Shown: positions 17,541-25,875, counted from the stretch's first letter. The stretch: DNA of 64,000 nucleotides from Bog-756 sp963777665 (GCA_963777665.1 CAVZRJ010000006.1:186001-250000), one strand, 5' to 3'. Made by a program: numbers and translations. Notes: generated by a model from the letters alone, not told the origin.

Positions 17541-18038
17541 ATGCCCACCCTGCGCTGGCAACCGCTGACCACCCTGGTCCTCAGCATCGCGGGGCTCGGG
17601 ATCGCGACCTATCTCACGATCACCCACTTCGACAAGACAGCCCTGGTCTGCAACAGCGGCGGCGCCATCAATTGCGAGAAGGTCACCACCAGCCCGCAGT
17701 CGGTCGTCTTCGGCATCCCGGTGGCGATGCTCGGGCTGCTCTTCTTCGTGCCCATGCTGGTCCTCTGTCTGCCCGCAGCCTGGCGTTCCGCCGACCGGCG
17801 GATCCATCTGGCACGCTTGGCCCTGTCGATCACCGGAGTCGGGATGATCGTCTACCTGATCATCGCCGAGCTCTTCCTGATCAAGGCCATCTGCCTCTGG
17901 TGCTCGGGCGTCCACCTGATCACGTTCGTCCTCTTCGTGATCATCGTGACCTCGGCCCCGATCGTCCTCGCCCCGGGCTACGGCGAGGACGATCGGGAGT
18001 TCGAGGATGACGGGCTCCTGGCTCCTGACCCGGCGTAG
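17541..18038 (+). CDS. Vitamin K epoxide reductase (VKOR) family protein
   Basis: 165 aa, four or more membrane helices. It re-oxidises periplasmic-side thiol oxidoreductases and passes electrons to menaquinone; it substitutes for DsbB in actinobacteria (family knowledge). Visible: loop cysteines in ALVCNSGGAINCEKV, the quinone-side CxxC in IKAICLWCSGVHLI, and the conserved Ser/Gly segment VVFGIPVAMLGLLFF. It lies between two DUF929 genes. A second VKOR gene is found at 57148-57621. Confidence 0.92.
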   Translation: MPTLRWQPLTTLVLSIAGLGIATYLTITHFDKTALVCNSGGAINCEKVTTSPQSVVFGIPVAMLGLLFFVPMLVLCLPAAWRSADRRIHLARLALSITGVGMIVYLIIAELFLIKAICLWCSGVHLITFVLFVIIVTSAPIVLAPGYGEDDREFEDDGLLAPDPA

Positions 18039-18062
18039 TCGCATCCCGACCACGGACGACGG

Positions 18063-19010
18063 GTGACCGACGCGGGTGGTCCCTCGACGGGCGAGGACAC
18101 CGTGGACCCGGCCGAGGCCGAGGCCGAGGCGCCCGGTTCGACCCGGGCCGCCCGGTTCGCCTGGGGCGCGGTCGTCGTGCTCCTGCTCGGGTTCGTGGCG
18201 CTGGTGACCTACGCCCTCACCCGCACCACGGCGCCGGCCAACGTGGCCCGGCCGTCGGTCACCTCGAACGACATCGTCGCGACCCTGGCCGGTGTTTCCG
18301 CCTCGACCTTCGACTCGATCGGCGTCACCGTTCCGGGAACCACGCTCATCCAGCCGACCATCCTCCACGGGCAGCCGCCACTCTCGCGGGGCGGGCGGCC
18401 CGAGGTGCTCTTCGTCGGCTCGGAGTACTGCCCTTTCTGCGCGGCGGAGCGGTGGCCCCTCATCGTGGCCCTGGACCGGTTCGGCAGGTTCAGCACCCTC
18501 CACAACACCCAGTCGGCCGCCCTCTCGGTCTTCTCGGGCATCCAGTCGTTCAGCTTCGTGAACACGACCTACACCAGCAGGTACGTGACCCTGACCGGAG
18601 TCGAGCTCTACTCGGACCAGGCCGGCCCCGACGGCACCTTCGCCAGGATCAGCCGCCTCGACCCGGGCGAGGCCGCTCTCGTGGCGCGGTACACCCCCCT
18701 GGTCGACGGCACCGGGGCACCCGGCACCTGGCCCTTCGTGGACATCGGCAACCGGATGGTGACCGCCACCTCCGGCTTCAGCCCGGCACTCCTGGTCAGC
18801 CAGTCGCAGGCCCAGATCGCGGGCGAGGTGGCCCAGCCCTTCGCCACCACCTCGCAGACCACGACGCCGGTTCCACCCACCGGTCTGGCGATCATCGCCG
18901 CCGCCAACGAGCTGAGTGCTGGCATCTGCCTCGCCACCGACGGACAGCCGGCCGCGGTCTGCAGCTCGAAAGCGGTGCGGAGCGCCGACCAGGCGCTCGG
19001 CCTCGGGTGA
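18063..19010 (+). CDS. DUF929 thioredoxin-fold membrane protein, second copy
   Basis: 315 aa from GTG 18063, 24 bases after the VKOR stop. One N-terminal membrane helix (FAWGAVVVLLLGFVALVTYAL) and an outer domain with YCPFCAAERWPL (CPFC). It shares with the upstream DUF929 protein the segments ILHGQPPL / ILSNQPPM, FSFVNTTY and WPFVDIGNRM, so the two are paralogues flanking VKOR; this one lacks the long GGNTPK tail. Probably a VKOR partner with different clients. Confidence 0.82.
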   Translation: MTDAGGPSTGEDTVDPAEAEAEAPGSTRAARFAWGAVVVLLLGFVALVTYALTRTTAPANVARPSVTSNDIVATLAGVSASTFDSIGVTVPGTTLIQPTILHGQPPLSRGGRPEVLFVGSEYCPFCAAERWPLIVALDRFGRFSTLHNTQSAALSVFSGIQSFSFVNTTYTSRYVTLTGVELYSDQAGPDGTFARISRLDPGEAALVARYTPLVDGTGAPGTWPFVDIGNRMVTATSGFSPALLVSQSQAQIAGEVAQPFATTSQTTTPVPPTGLAIIAAANELSAGICLATDGQPAAVCSSKAVRSADQALGLG

Positions 19011-19046
19011 CCGGGCCGGTCACCCTGACGGGTCAACCGACCCGTC
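19005..19046. terminator. Double-hairpin bidirectional terminator
   Basis: Two perfect hairpins lie back to back between the convergent DUF929 and WhiB genes: GGGTGACC/GGTCACCC with a 5-base loop (19005-19025) and GACGGGT/ACCCGTC with a 6-base loop (19027-19046). They overlap the ends of both coding regions. Confidence 0.6.
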
Positions 19047-19290
19047 GCTCGACCAGCTGCTTGCGTTCCATCTCGTTGAGGCCGCCCCAGATGCCGTGCG
19101 GCTCATGGATGCGGATGGCGTAGTCGAGGCATTCGGTGCGGACCACACAGGTCCGGCAGATGGCCTTGGCCCGGTCCTCGCGCTGCAGTTTCTCTTCCTT
19201 GCGCTCCGCGTGGGCAGGAGGGAAGAAGATCTCCGCCTGTGGCCCTCGGCACGAGGCCTTGAGCTGCCATGTATCTGCCGCCTGCTCCAC
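19033..19290 (-). CDS. WhiB-family [4Fe-4S] transcriptional regulator
   Basis: 85 aa. The four cluster-binding cysteines are Cys14, Cys45, Cys48 and Cys54 (SCRG, ICRTC, TECLDYA), followed by the beta-turn GIWGG and a basic tail (ERKQLVERR) for DNA binding. WhiB proteins bind sigma region 4 and respond to redox or NO. It is divergent from two ArsA-like ATPase genes; in Mycobacterium whiB4 (Rv3681c) also neighbours the Rv3679-Rv3680 ATPase pair, so the association is conserved although the orientation differs. Confidence 0.94.
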   Translation of the reverse strand: MEQAADTWQLKASCRGPQAEIFFPPAHAERKEEKLQREDRAKAICRTCVVRTECLDYAIRIHEPHGIWGGLNEMERKQLVERRVG

Positions 19291-19494
19291 GAACCGACTC
19301 CCCCTTCGGACCTACCTCCAGCAAAGGGAACGTACTCGCCGGCATGGGAGGACACAAGAGGTGCGACCAGGATTCGCGGCAAAATTTGGCCGGTTCGCGC
19401 CGAGCGTGGCGGGCCGAGCGCCCCACGCCAGGGACGGCCGGCGCCAGGGACCGTCTGCGGTGCCCACGGGGCCGGACACTACGCTCGGTGCGTC

Positions 19495-20514
19495 ATGGAC
19501 GTCAGCGCCTTCTGCAGCCAGAGCCGGGTCATGATCGTCGCCGGCAAGGGTGGGGTCGGCAAGACCACCATCGTCGCGGCACTGGCCCATCTGGCGGCCG
19601 GATCCGGGATGTCGGTCCTGGTCGTAGAGCTCGAAGGGCGCAGCGGGGTCTCCACCGCCTTCGGCAGTGACGAGGACCTCGACTACGCCGGTCAGGTCCT
19701 CCACGCCGCCGGGGCGGTCCCCGGCGAGGAGGGCGCCGACGACGCCGGGGTCGCCATCCCCAAGGGCACTGTCCAGGCCCGCACCATCACCCCGGACGAC
19801 GCCCTCCTCGAGTACCTCGCCGACCACGGGCTGCGGCGGATCTCCAAGCGGCTCCTGTCCTCGGGGATCGTCGACATCGTGGCCGGGGCCATCCCCGGGA
19901 TCCGGGACATCCTCGTGCTCGGCAAGGTCAAGCAGATCGAGCGCAGCGGGACGGCCGACCTCGTGCTGGTGGACGCGCCGGCCACCGGCCACACGATGAC
20001 CTTCCTGTCCTCGGCCGGGGGGCTCCTCGACGCCGCACGTGGCGGGCCCATCCGCGCCCAGGCGGCCGACGTGGTGGCCATGCTCTCCGACCCGACCCGG
20101 TGCCAGGTCGCCCTGGTCACGCTGCCCGAGGAGATGCCGGTCAACGAGGTCATCGAGGCGGCCTACGCGCTCGAGGACAAGGTCGGGATCGCCCTCGGCC
20201 CGATCATCGTCAACGGCTGCTACCCACCGCTCGCCGGACTCGGGGTGCCGGCCTCCACCGCGGCCGAACAGGCGGGGGTCGGCCTCGATCGCACGCTGGT
20301 CGAGGCGCTCGAGGCGGCCCGTGTGTTCCGCTCGCGCCGCCAGCAGCTCCAGGAGGAGCAGATCGGACGTCTGGCGGCCGAACTCCCCCTCCCCCAGCTC
20401 CGGGTCCCCTTCCTCTTCGCCGACGCCATCGGCCCGGTGGAGCTCGACGAGTTGAGCCGTTCTCTCGGCGTCGGCATCGGCGCGCTCCCCGAACCCTCCG
20501 ACGTGCCGGTATGA
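19495..20514 (+). CDS. ArsA/Get3-like anion-transporting ATPase, first copy
   Basis: 339 aa soluble P-loop ATPase of the ArsA/Get3 (SIMIBI) class. Deviant Walker A IVAGKGGVGKTTIVAALAHL at about residue 13; Walker B-like DLVLVDAPATGHTMTFL. Its stop overlaps the ATG of the second copy (ATGA 20511-20514), so the products are made together, like the Rv3679/Rv3680 heterodimer of M. tuberculosis. No ArsB, ArsR or arsenate reductase is nearby, so arsenic transport is unlikely. Confidence 0.9.
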   Translation: MDVSAFCSQSRVMIVAGKGGVGKTTIVAALAHLAAGSGMSVLVVELEGRSGVSTAFGSDEDLDYAGQVLHAAGAVPGEEGADDAGVAIPKGTVQARTITPDDALLEYLADHGLRRISKRLLSSGIVDIVAGAIPGIRDILVLGKVKQIERSGTADLVLVDAPATGHTMTFLSSAGGLLDAARGGPIRAQAADVVAMLSDPTRCQVALVTLPEEMPVNEVIEAAYALEDKVGIALGPIIVNGCYPPLAGLGVPASTAAEQAGVGLDRTLVEALEAARVFRSRRQQLQEEQIGRLAAELPLPQLRVPFLFADAIGPVELDELSRSLGVGIGALPEPSDVPV

Positions 20515-21644
20515 CGACCGGGCCGGCGGACTCCGAGCCTTCGGGCAACGGCACCCGGCCGGCCACGATGGACGACGTCGCCCGAGACCGGTCGATCGTG
20601 ATCTGCTGCGGCTCGGGAGGCGTGGGCAAGACGACCACGTCCGCGGCGTTGGCCCTCCAGGCCGCCCGGCTCGGCCGGAAGGCGTGCGTGGTCACCATCG
20701 ACCCGGCCCGGCGGTTGGCCAACGCACTGGGGGTCGACGAGCTCTCCAACCGGCCGACCCGGATCAGGGGTGACTGGCCGGGTGAGCTGCACGCCCTCAT
20801 GCTCGACCCGAAGGGGACCTTCGACGACCTCGTTTCGCGCTACTCAGACTCCGACGAGCAGGCCGAGGACATCCGGGTGAACCGCATCTACCGCAACCTG
20901 ACCGGCACCCTCTCGGGCACCCAGGAGTACATGGCCATGGAGAAGCTCCACGAGCTGGTCGAGGAGGGCGGGTTCGACGTGGTGGTGGTGGACACCCCGC
21001 CGTCGCGCAACGCCCTCGACTTCCTCGACGCGCCCCGGCGCCTGACCCACTTCCTCGAGAACCGGATCTTCCAGGCCCTGATGAAGCCGACCCGGGCCGG
21101 GCTCCGGGTCATCGGGGTGGCTGCCCAGGCAGTGCTCCGGACCATCTCCAAGGTGGCCGGAGCGGACATCGTGAGCGATGCGGTGGCGTTCTTCCAGGCC
21201 TTCGAGGGGATGGAGGAGGGGTTCCGGGACCGGGCCGCCCGGGTACGGGAGCTCCTCGTCCAACCCGGCACCGCATTCGTGCTGGTGGCCTCGCCGAGAC
21301 CCGACTCGGTCGATGAGGCGCTGCACTTCGCCGACAAGCTGGCCGAGTCGCACATGTCCACGACCGCGCTGGTACTCAACCGGGTCCAGCCGAGGTTCGC
21401 CACCGATGCCCAGCTGGACGCCCTCACCGACATAGAGACGAAGGGCGACGGCGCCCTCGGCGACCTCGTGGAGAACCTGCGCGGCTACACCCTCGCTTCC
21501 GATCGCGAGGAGCAGGCCTACGCCGACCTGGTGGCCCGGATCGGCCCGGCTCCCGTCTACCGGGTTCCGCTCCTCAACACCGACGTCCACGACCTCGATG
21601 GCCTGGTGACCGTCGCCGACCTGCTCTTCGGCCCGGGATCCTGA
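20511..21644 (+). CDS. ArsA/Get3-like anion-transporting ATPase, second copy
   Basis: 377 aa, coupled to the first copy by a 4-base overlap. Walker A IVICCGSGGVGKTTTSAALA, switch I TIDPARRLANALG, and DVVVVDTPPSRNALDFLDAP (switch II). It has the longer helical insert around AVAFFQAFEGMEEGFRDRA seen in actinobacterial homologues. Probably forms a heterodimer with the upstream protein. The role in envelope stress or glycerol-related phenotypes reported for the mycobacterial pair is family knowledge, not visible here. Confidence 0.9.
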   Translation: MTTGPADSEPSGNGTRPATMDDVARDRSIVICCGSGGVGKTTTSAALALQAARLGRKACVVTIDPARRLANALGVDELSNRPTRIRGDWPGELHALMLDPKGTFDDLVSRYSDSDEQAEDIRVNRIYRNLTGTLSGTQEYMAMEKLHELVEEGGFDVVVVDTPPSRNALDFLDAPRRLTHFLENRIFQALMKPTRAGLRVIGVAAQAVLRTISKVAGADIVSDAVAFFQAFEGMEEGFRDRAARVRELLVQPGTAFVLVASPRPDSVDEALHFADKLAESHMSTTALVLNRVQPRFATDAQLDALTDIETKGDGALGDLVENLRGYTLASDREEQAYADLVARIGPAPVYRVPLLNTDVHDLDGLVTVADLLFGPGS

Positions 21645-21692
21645 GCAGCCGGGCCTCCGGGGCAGGTCCCGTCGGGGGCTAACCTCTCCGGT

Positions 21693-22127
21693 GTGCCAAC
21701 CATCATCGTGGCCAGCGACGCCCCGTCGGTGCGGGCCGAGGTCGCCGCCACGGCCGGAACGCCCGACATCACCATCGTCGAGGCGCGCTCGGGGCCGGAA
21801 GTCATGGCGCTCGTGGCCGAAGAGGAGCCCGACCTGGTCGTCGTCGACCTCCAGATGGGCAACATGGGAGGGATGGCCACCTGTCTCGAGCTCCGTCTCG
21901 AGGCCTCCTACGACAAGATCGGGCACATCCCGGTCCTCATGCTGCTCGACCGGCGCCCGGACGTGTTCCTGGCCCGGCGCTCAGGGGCCGAGGGCTGGCT
22001 GGTCAAACCGCTCGATCCGATCCGGCTGCGTCGGGCGGTGGCCGCGCTGCTCGACGGGGGCACCTACTACGACGAGTCCTACCGACCCCTGTCCATCGTG
22101 TCCGCACCGCTCGTCGCCGGCGCCTGA
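21693..22127 (+). CDS. Single-domain response-regulator receiver protein
   Basis: 144 aa. CheY-like fold: Asp in VVVDLQMGNMGG (phospho-acceptor at about residue 52), the Lys in GWLVKPLDP, and an N-terminal ASDAPSVR that replaces the usual acidic pair. No output domain and no kinase gene adjacent. The GTG at 21693 is the start. It lies in line with the ArsA pair and the CorC-like gene, all on the plus strand. Confidence 0.82.
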   Translation: MPTIIVASDAPSVRAEVAATAGTPDITIVEARSGPEVMALVAEEEPDLVVVDLQMGNMGGMATCLELRLEASYDKIGHIPVLMLLDRRPDVFLARRSGAEGWLVKPLDPIRLRRAVAALLDGGTYYDESYRPLSIVSAPLVAGA

Positions 22128-22159
22128 CCAGCACACGCTGAGCTGACCGGGTCACCGTC

Positions 22160-23063
22160 GTGTCCGTGTTCCGTCGCCATTCCGACCAGACGACCAAGGG
22201 GCGGAGCCGTAAGGGCGGTGACCGTACCGGCCACGATCCGTCCGGCCTGTCCGGCGACCGTGGGGCAGACGCCCAGGAGCAGTTCATCATCGATGCCCTG
22301 CACGACGTCCGGGACACCGCGGTGCGCGAGGTGATGACCCCACGGGTCGACGTGGTCGCGCTCTCCATCCCGTTGACCGTGGACGCGGTGTCCCAGGCGG
22401 TCCGCGAGTCGGGCCACAGCTGCTTCCCGGTCTACGGGGAGGACCTCGACGACCTGATCGGCGTCCTCTTCGTCAACGATCTGTTCCGGGCCGGATGGAA
22501 GGTGGGTGCCGAGGACGACGAGGGCAGGTCCCCGAGCCCGATCGACATCTCGAGGCGGCTCCGCCAGCCGTTCCTGGTGCCGGAGTCGCGACTCGTGCTC
22601 GAGGTGCTGGCGGAGATGCGCCGGCAACGGCGGGCTTTCGCGGTGGTTGTCGACGAGCACGGCGGAGTCGAGGGCGTCATCACGGTCAAGGATCTGCTCG
22701 GTGCGCTGGTCGGGGACCTGCCCGACGAGTTCGACCCCGACGACGAGCCCGACGCGGTGCGGGTGGACGGCACGACGGTGGCTCGTGGACGGCAAGATGA
22801 GCCTCGACGACCTGCACGACGAACTCGGAATCGACCTGCCCGAGGGGGAGTACGTGACCCTGGGCGGCTACCTCTTCGACGCCTTCGGGCACATCCCCGA
22901 GGAGGGGGAATCGGTCGAGGTCGGGGGATGGCACCTCAAGGTCTCGGAGATGGACAAGCGCCGGATCGCGAAGGTGGTTGCGAAGCGCACCCCACCCGCC
23001 ACTGTCCGCGATGAGGGAACGGGCACCGGAGAGCGGGGGAACGACCGCACCACGGTCGGGTAA
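22160..23063 (+). pseudogene. CorC/TlyC-type CBS-domain protein, frameshifted
   Basis: Cytoplasmic two-CBS plus CorC_HlyC domain protein without a DUF21 membrane part. Frame 1 (GTG 22160) encodes the CBS pair (VMTPRVDVVALSIPL, CFPVYGEDLDDLIGVLFVND, AFAVVVDEHGGVEGVITVKD) up to RVDGTT. The CorC transporter-associated domain (WLVDGKMSLDDLHDELGIDL, GGYLFDAFGHIPEEGESV) continues in another frame to the TAA at 23061. Removing one G from the GG at 22777-22778 restores ACG-ACG-TGG-CTC and a single protein of about 300 aa. Without it, frame 1 runs into Arg-rich nonsense ending at 23014. Either a sequencing error or a recent inactivation. Confidence 0.82.
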
Positions 23064-23104
23064 CATCTCCACCGTCCTGGGCCGGCAGCAACCGGTCCCA
23101 ACGA

Positions 23105-23182
23105 CGGGCTGTGGCGCAGCTTGGTTAGCGCGCTGCGTTCGGGACGCAGAGGTCCCCGGTTCAAATCCGGGCAGCCCGACCA
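23105..23182 (+). tRNA. tRNA-Pro (CGG)
   Basis: Cloverleaf: acceptor CGGGCTG pairs with CAGCCCG, D-arm GCGC/GCGC, anticodon arm CTGCG-TTCGGGA-CGCAG with anticodon CGG, T-arm CCCGG-TTCAAAT-CCGGG, discriminator A and an encoded CCA. The first base is C as in bacterial tRNA-Pro. A decayed copy of its 3' half lies at 25876-25918. Confidence 0.95.
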
Positions 23183-23342
23183 CTTGCGGTTGACCCCATT
23201 GGGTGGACCGCTGTTTACGAGATTGCGGCCTGGGTTTGCACCGACTTGGCGCGATCGTGTGGACCCGACTCGTGGAAGAGCAGAGGATCCGGTCGGCGAA
23301 AGAGGAGCGGCCCTTCGGGTGCGCCAGGCGCATATCCGACCG

Positions 23343-23822
23343 TTAGGTCGTCTCGTCGAGGCTGTGGGCGATCCAGCCGGGCGTTTCGACACGCACCGGC
23401 GATGCCCCGACCAGGGCCGCCAGGTCAGACTCAAGGCGCTCGAGCTGCTTGGCGCCGATCTTCCGCTTCCACTTGTCGCGCAATTCGTCGAAGACGGCTT
23501 CGCCTGCTCGCATGACTTCGAAGCCGAGCGCCGTGACCTGAAGGCGTTTGCGACGGGCGTCGAGCGGATCGGCACCGCGTGCCACGTAGCCGCGCTCCTC
23601 GAGCACCGCCACAGTCTTTGCCGCCGCTTGCTTGGAGACCGACAGACGGCGACCCAGTTCCGAAGCATTGTCGGCGCCCGCCGCGATGGCTCGCATCGCG
23701 AAGTCATGGACGGGGCGCACATCTTCGTATCCGCGCTTGGCGAGCTCCAGGATCGCATCGTCCACCAGGACGCGAAATCCTCCGAGGAGGAGCAGTGCGA
23801 GGTCGGCGCCCGAGCGTGACAT
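23343..23822 (-). CDS. MarR-family transcriptional regulator
   Basis: 159 aa. Winged helix at about residues 35-100: NASELGRRLSVSKQAAAKTV (helix-turn-helix), EERGYVARGADPLDARRKRL (wing), and flanking helices for dimerisation. It is divergent from an alpha/beta hydrolase gene, and the 89-base gap holds two dyads overlapping a strong promoter, so it most likely represses the hydrolase and itself, with a hydrophobic ligand as inducer (inference). Confidence 0.88.
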   Translation of the reverse strand: MSRSGADLALLLLGGFRVLVDDAILELAKRGYEDVRPVHDFAMRAIAAGADNASELGRRLSVSKQAAAKTVAVLEERGYVARGADPLDARRKRLQVTALGFEVMRAGEAVFDELRDKWKRKIGAKQLERLESDLAALVGASPVRVETPGWIAHSLDETT

Positions 23823-23846
23823 GGAGCTGATCGTAAAGCAGACGTC

Positions 23847-23893
23847 TTGACAAGGTCAACCTGGTTGTCTACTATTTGGACAACCAGGTTGAC
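23847..23893 (+). promoter_or_regulatory. Strong promoter with two MarR-type dyad operators
   Basis: TTGACA (23847-23852), a 17-base spacer, and TACTAT (23870-23875) form a near-consensus promoter for the hydrolase. Two 11-base palindromes, CAACCTGGTTG (23858-23868) and CAACCAGGTTG (23881-23891), sit in the spacer and at the expected transcription start, 23 bases apart centre to centre. Together they form a larger perfect inverted repeat with 15-base arms (23855-23869 and 23879-23893) and a 9-base gap. Confidence 0.8.
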
Positions 23894-23911
23894 GATCTAC
23901 GGGAGATTGAC

Positions 23912-24799
23912 ATGACCGCAACAGCCGAGCAGGCCTCACTGGCCGGGGTCACGCACCATTACGCCAAGGTCAACGGGACCGAGCTGCACTACGTGGCGGC
24001 GGGCACTGAAGGAACTCCAGTTCTGCTGGTCCATGGGTTCCCCGAGACGTGGTGGACCTTCCGCAAGCTCATCCCGCTGCTCGCCGCCAGCCACCGTGTC
24101 TATGCAGTAGATCTGCGCGGGTTCGGTGACTCTGACAACGGGTCAGGCGCCTACGACAGCAAGACCTCCGCCGAGGACCTGCACCTTCTGATCGAAGAGC
24201 TCAACGTTGGCCCAGTGCACCTCACCGGCCAGGACATCAGCGGGGCGACTGTCTTGCGTCTCGCCGCTACGCACCCCGAGGATGTGCTCAGCTTCACCGC
24301 CATCGAGATGGGCCTACCCGGGTTCGGCCTCGAGATGCTGGCCGACGTCACCCACGGGGGTACCTGGCACATCGGCGTTCTTGCCGCCCCCGGGATCCCC
24401 GAGATGCTCCTCGCCGGTCGCGAGCGCGAGTTCCTCGGACAGTTCGCCTTTCCGGCCATGAGCGCCACCCCCGGAGCGATCACCGACACCGACATCGACG
24501 AGTTCGTCCGTACCTACTCCCGTCCCGACGGCTGGCGCGGAGCGATCGGCCTCTACCAGTCCATGCTCCAAGAAGGCGACGAGATCGCAACCCTTGTCGC
24601 CGGCCACAAGCTGAACATCCCGGTGCTGGCGATCGGAGCTGGAGGCGGCGAGTTCACCTTCGCAACGATGAGCCAGGTCAGCTCCGATCCAGTCCGGTCA
24701 GTGACTCTCGAAGGCGTCGGCCACTACGCAGCCCTAGAGGCACCCGACAAGGTGGCACACGCTCTTCTCGACTTCTTCAGCACTGTTGACGCCACCTGA
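23912..24799 (+). CDS. Alpha/beta hydrolase, epoxide hydrolase/dehalogenase-like
   Basis: 295 aa. HGFPETWWTFRKLIP (HG-x-P oxyanion motif of epoxide hydrolases), the nucleophile position in LTGQDISGATVLRLA (an Asp at the elbow, G-x-D-x-S-G), and the His in LEGVGHYAALEAPDK. The nucleophilic Asp rather than Ser indicates epoxide or haloalkane hydrolysis chemistry. ATG 23912 follows GGGAGA; the longer frame from 23876 would start inside the operator. Transcribed from the MarR-controlled promoter. Confidence 0.87.
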   Translation: MTATAEQASLAGVTHHYAKVNGTELHYVAAGTEGTPVLLVHGFPETWWTFRKLIPLLAASHRVYAVDLRGFGDSDNGSGAYDSKTSAEDLHLLIEELNVGPVHLTGQDISGATVLRLAATHPEDVLSFTAIEMGLPGFGLEMLADVTHGGTWHIGVLAAPGIPEMLLAGREREFLGQFAFPAMSATPGAITDTDIDEFVRTYSRPDGWRGAIGLYQSMLQEGDEIATLVAGHKLNIPVLAIGAGGGEFTFATMSQVSSDPVRSVTLEGVGHYAALEAPDKVAHALLDFFSTVDAT

Positions 24800-24853
24800 A
24801 CGTCCGGATCGCTACCCGACCACCCAACCGAAGCGTCCGAACCAGAGGTGTCT

Positions 24854-24913
24854 CACTCGTGCGAGTGGTGGCGGTAGGGGCATCCCAACAACCCCATACC
24901 CCACTCGTGCGAG
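24854..24913. repeat. Two 12-base near-palindromic repeats between convergent genes
   Basis: CACTCGTGCGAG occurs at 24854-24865 and 24902-24913. Each can fold (CTCG-TG-CGAG), and outer bases GTCTC/GAGAC also pair across the interval. Located between the hydrolase and HepT stops; it may act as a bidirectional terminator or be a small dispersed repeat. Confidence 0.4.
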
Positions 24914-24923
24914 ACCCCTGAGC

Positions 24924-25256
24924 TCACGTCGCGCTACTTCGAAGAAGACGTTCCACCCCCGTCAGTAACGCCGGGAGGTCGTGATCGATGGTCGCCTGGA
25001 CGATGGCGTGCGATGTGTCGAAGTAGTGATGCGCCAACCGATCCCTCATGCCGGCTACGTCTTGCCAGGCAACCTCAGGCTCCCCCTCGAGGAGAGCAGG
25101 ATCGATCCGCTTGACCGCCTCCCCGATCTCGATCAATCGAAGTCGGACGGCGTCGAAGACGAGGCTGTCGTCCAGGCCTCCCCGCTGGAGATGGCTCCGG
25201 ACAGCCTCGATCGCATCGCTGATGTCCGCCAGCCACTCCCGATCGGATCGAGTCAC
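24924..25256 (-). CDS. hepT: HepT-family toxin (HEPN ribonuclease)
   Basis: 110 aa. All-helical HEPN protein with the catalytic motif RX4HXY visible as RDRLAHHYF near residue 71, after GEAVKRIDPALLEGEPEVAWQDVAGM. HepT cleaves RNA and is neutralised when MntA adds AMP to the Tyr of this motif (established for Shewanella HepT-MntA). The GTG start overlaps the antitoxin stop (GTGA at 25253-25256). Confidence 0.9.
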   Translation of the reverse strand: MTRSDREWLADISDAIEAVRSHLQRGGLDDSLVFDAVRLRLIEIGEAVKRIDPALLEGEPEVAWQDVAGMRDRLAHHYFDTSHAIVQATIDHDLPALLTGVERLLRSSAT

Positions 25257-25780
25257 AACGGGATCGCTTCGGCGTCGACGGCGTCCCGAACCACGGGTCG
25301 GAGGCTGTCCGATGGCGCGACGTCGACCGACGTCCCGAGCACTAGGGCAAGCTCACGTTCGAGGGTCGCCCATCCGACGAGGCCGGTACCGGGAGCCAGG
25401 TCGACGACAAGGTCGACATCGCTTTCGGGACCGTCCTCACCTCGAGCCACGCTGCCGAACACTCGGACGTTGCTCGCTCCGTGGCGAAGGGCCGTCGCGA
25501 GGACCGCCGTCCTGCGCCTTCGGAGCCGGCGACCGAGCGGCGTATCCGGGAGACCTGGGCGCGACCGGCCATCCGGCTCCAGCTCCACCACGAGCCGGTG
25601 ACCGGTGGCGGCGACCATCCGGGCAAGCGTGCTGAACGCCGGCTCGCGTCGGCCGGATTCGTACGCGCTCACCACGCTCTGGGCGACGTGCGCCCGCTGG
25701 GCAAGATCGGTCTGGGACAAGCGGGCCCGTTGGCGAGCGCTGCGAATCATTGCTCCGGCGACCGGCACGGTTCGGGTCAT
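25253..25780 (-). CDS. mntA: MntA-type nucleotidyltransferase antitoxin fused to an XRE helix-turn-helix
   Basis: 175 aa. Residues 8-70 are an XRE/HipB-like DNA-binding domain (IRSARQRARLSQTDLAQRAH, VVSAYESGRREPAFSTLARM). Residues 85-175 are a minimal nucleotidyltransferase with the motif GSVARGEDGPESDVDLVVD. The enzyme part should AMPylate HepT; the fused HTH should give operon autoregulation. Most MntA proteins lack the HTH. The TATAGC-rich start region (25790-25800) probably holds the promoter. Confidence 0.88.
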   Translation of the reverse strand: MTRTVPVAGAMIRSARQRARLSQTDLAQRAHVAQSVVSAYESGRREPAFSTLARMVAATGHRLVVELEPDGRSRPGLPDTPLGRRLRRRRTAVLATALRHGASNVRVFGSVARGEDGPESDVDLVVDLAPGTGLVGWATLERELALVLGTSVDVAPSDSLRPVVRDAVDAEAIPL

Positions 25781-25875
25781 GACGGTATCCTATAGCGGAT
25801 CGTCTATGGGCAAATGTTTCCCGAGTCCCCGGCTCAAGACGGCTCCTGTGGTAGCGATGTTCGACACGCCCACGT

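Noticed and set aside
19495..21644. Arsenic resistance operon
   Set aside because: Only the ArsA-like ATPases are present; no ArsB, ArsR or ArsC nearby, and the pair matches the mycobacterial non-arsenic type.
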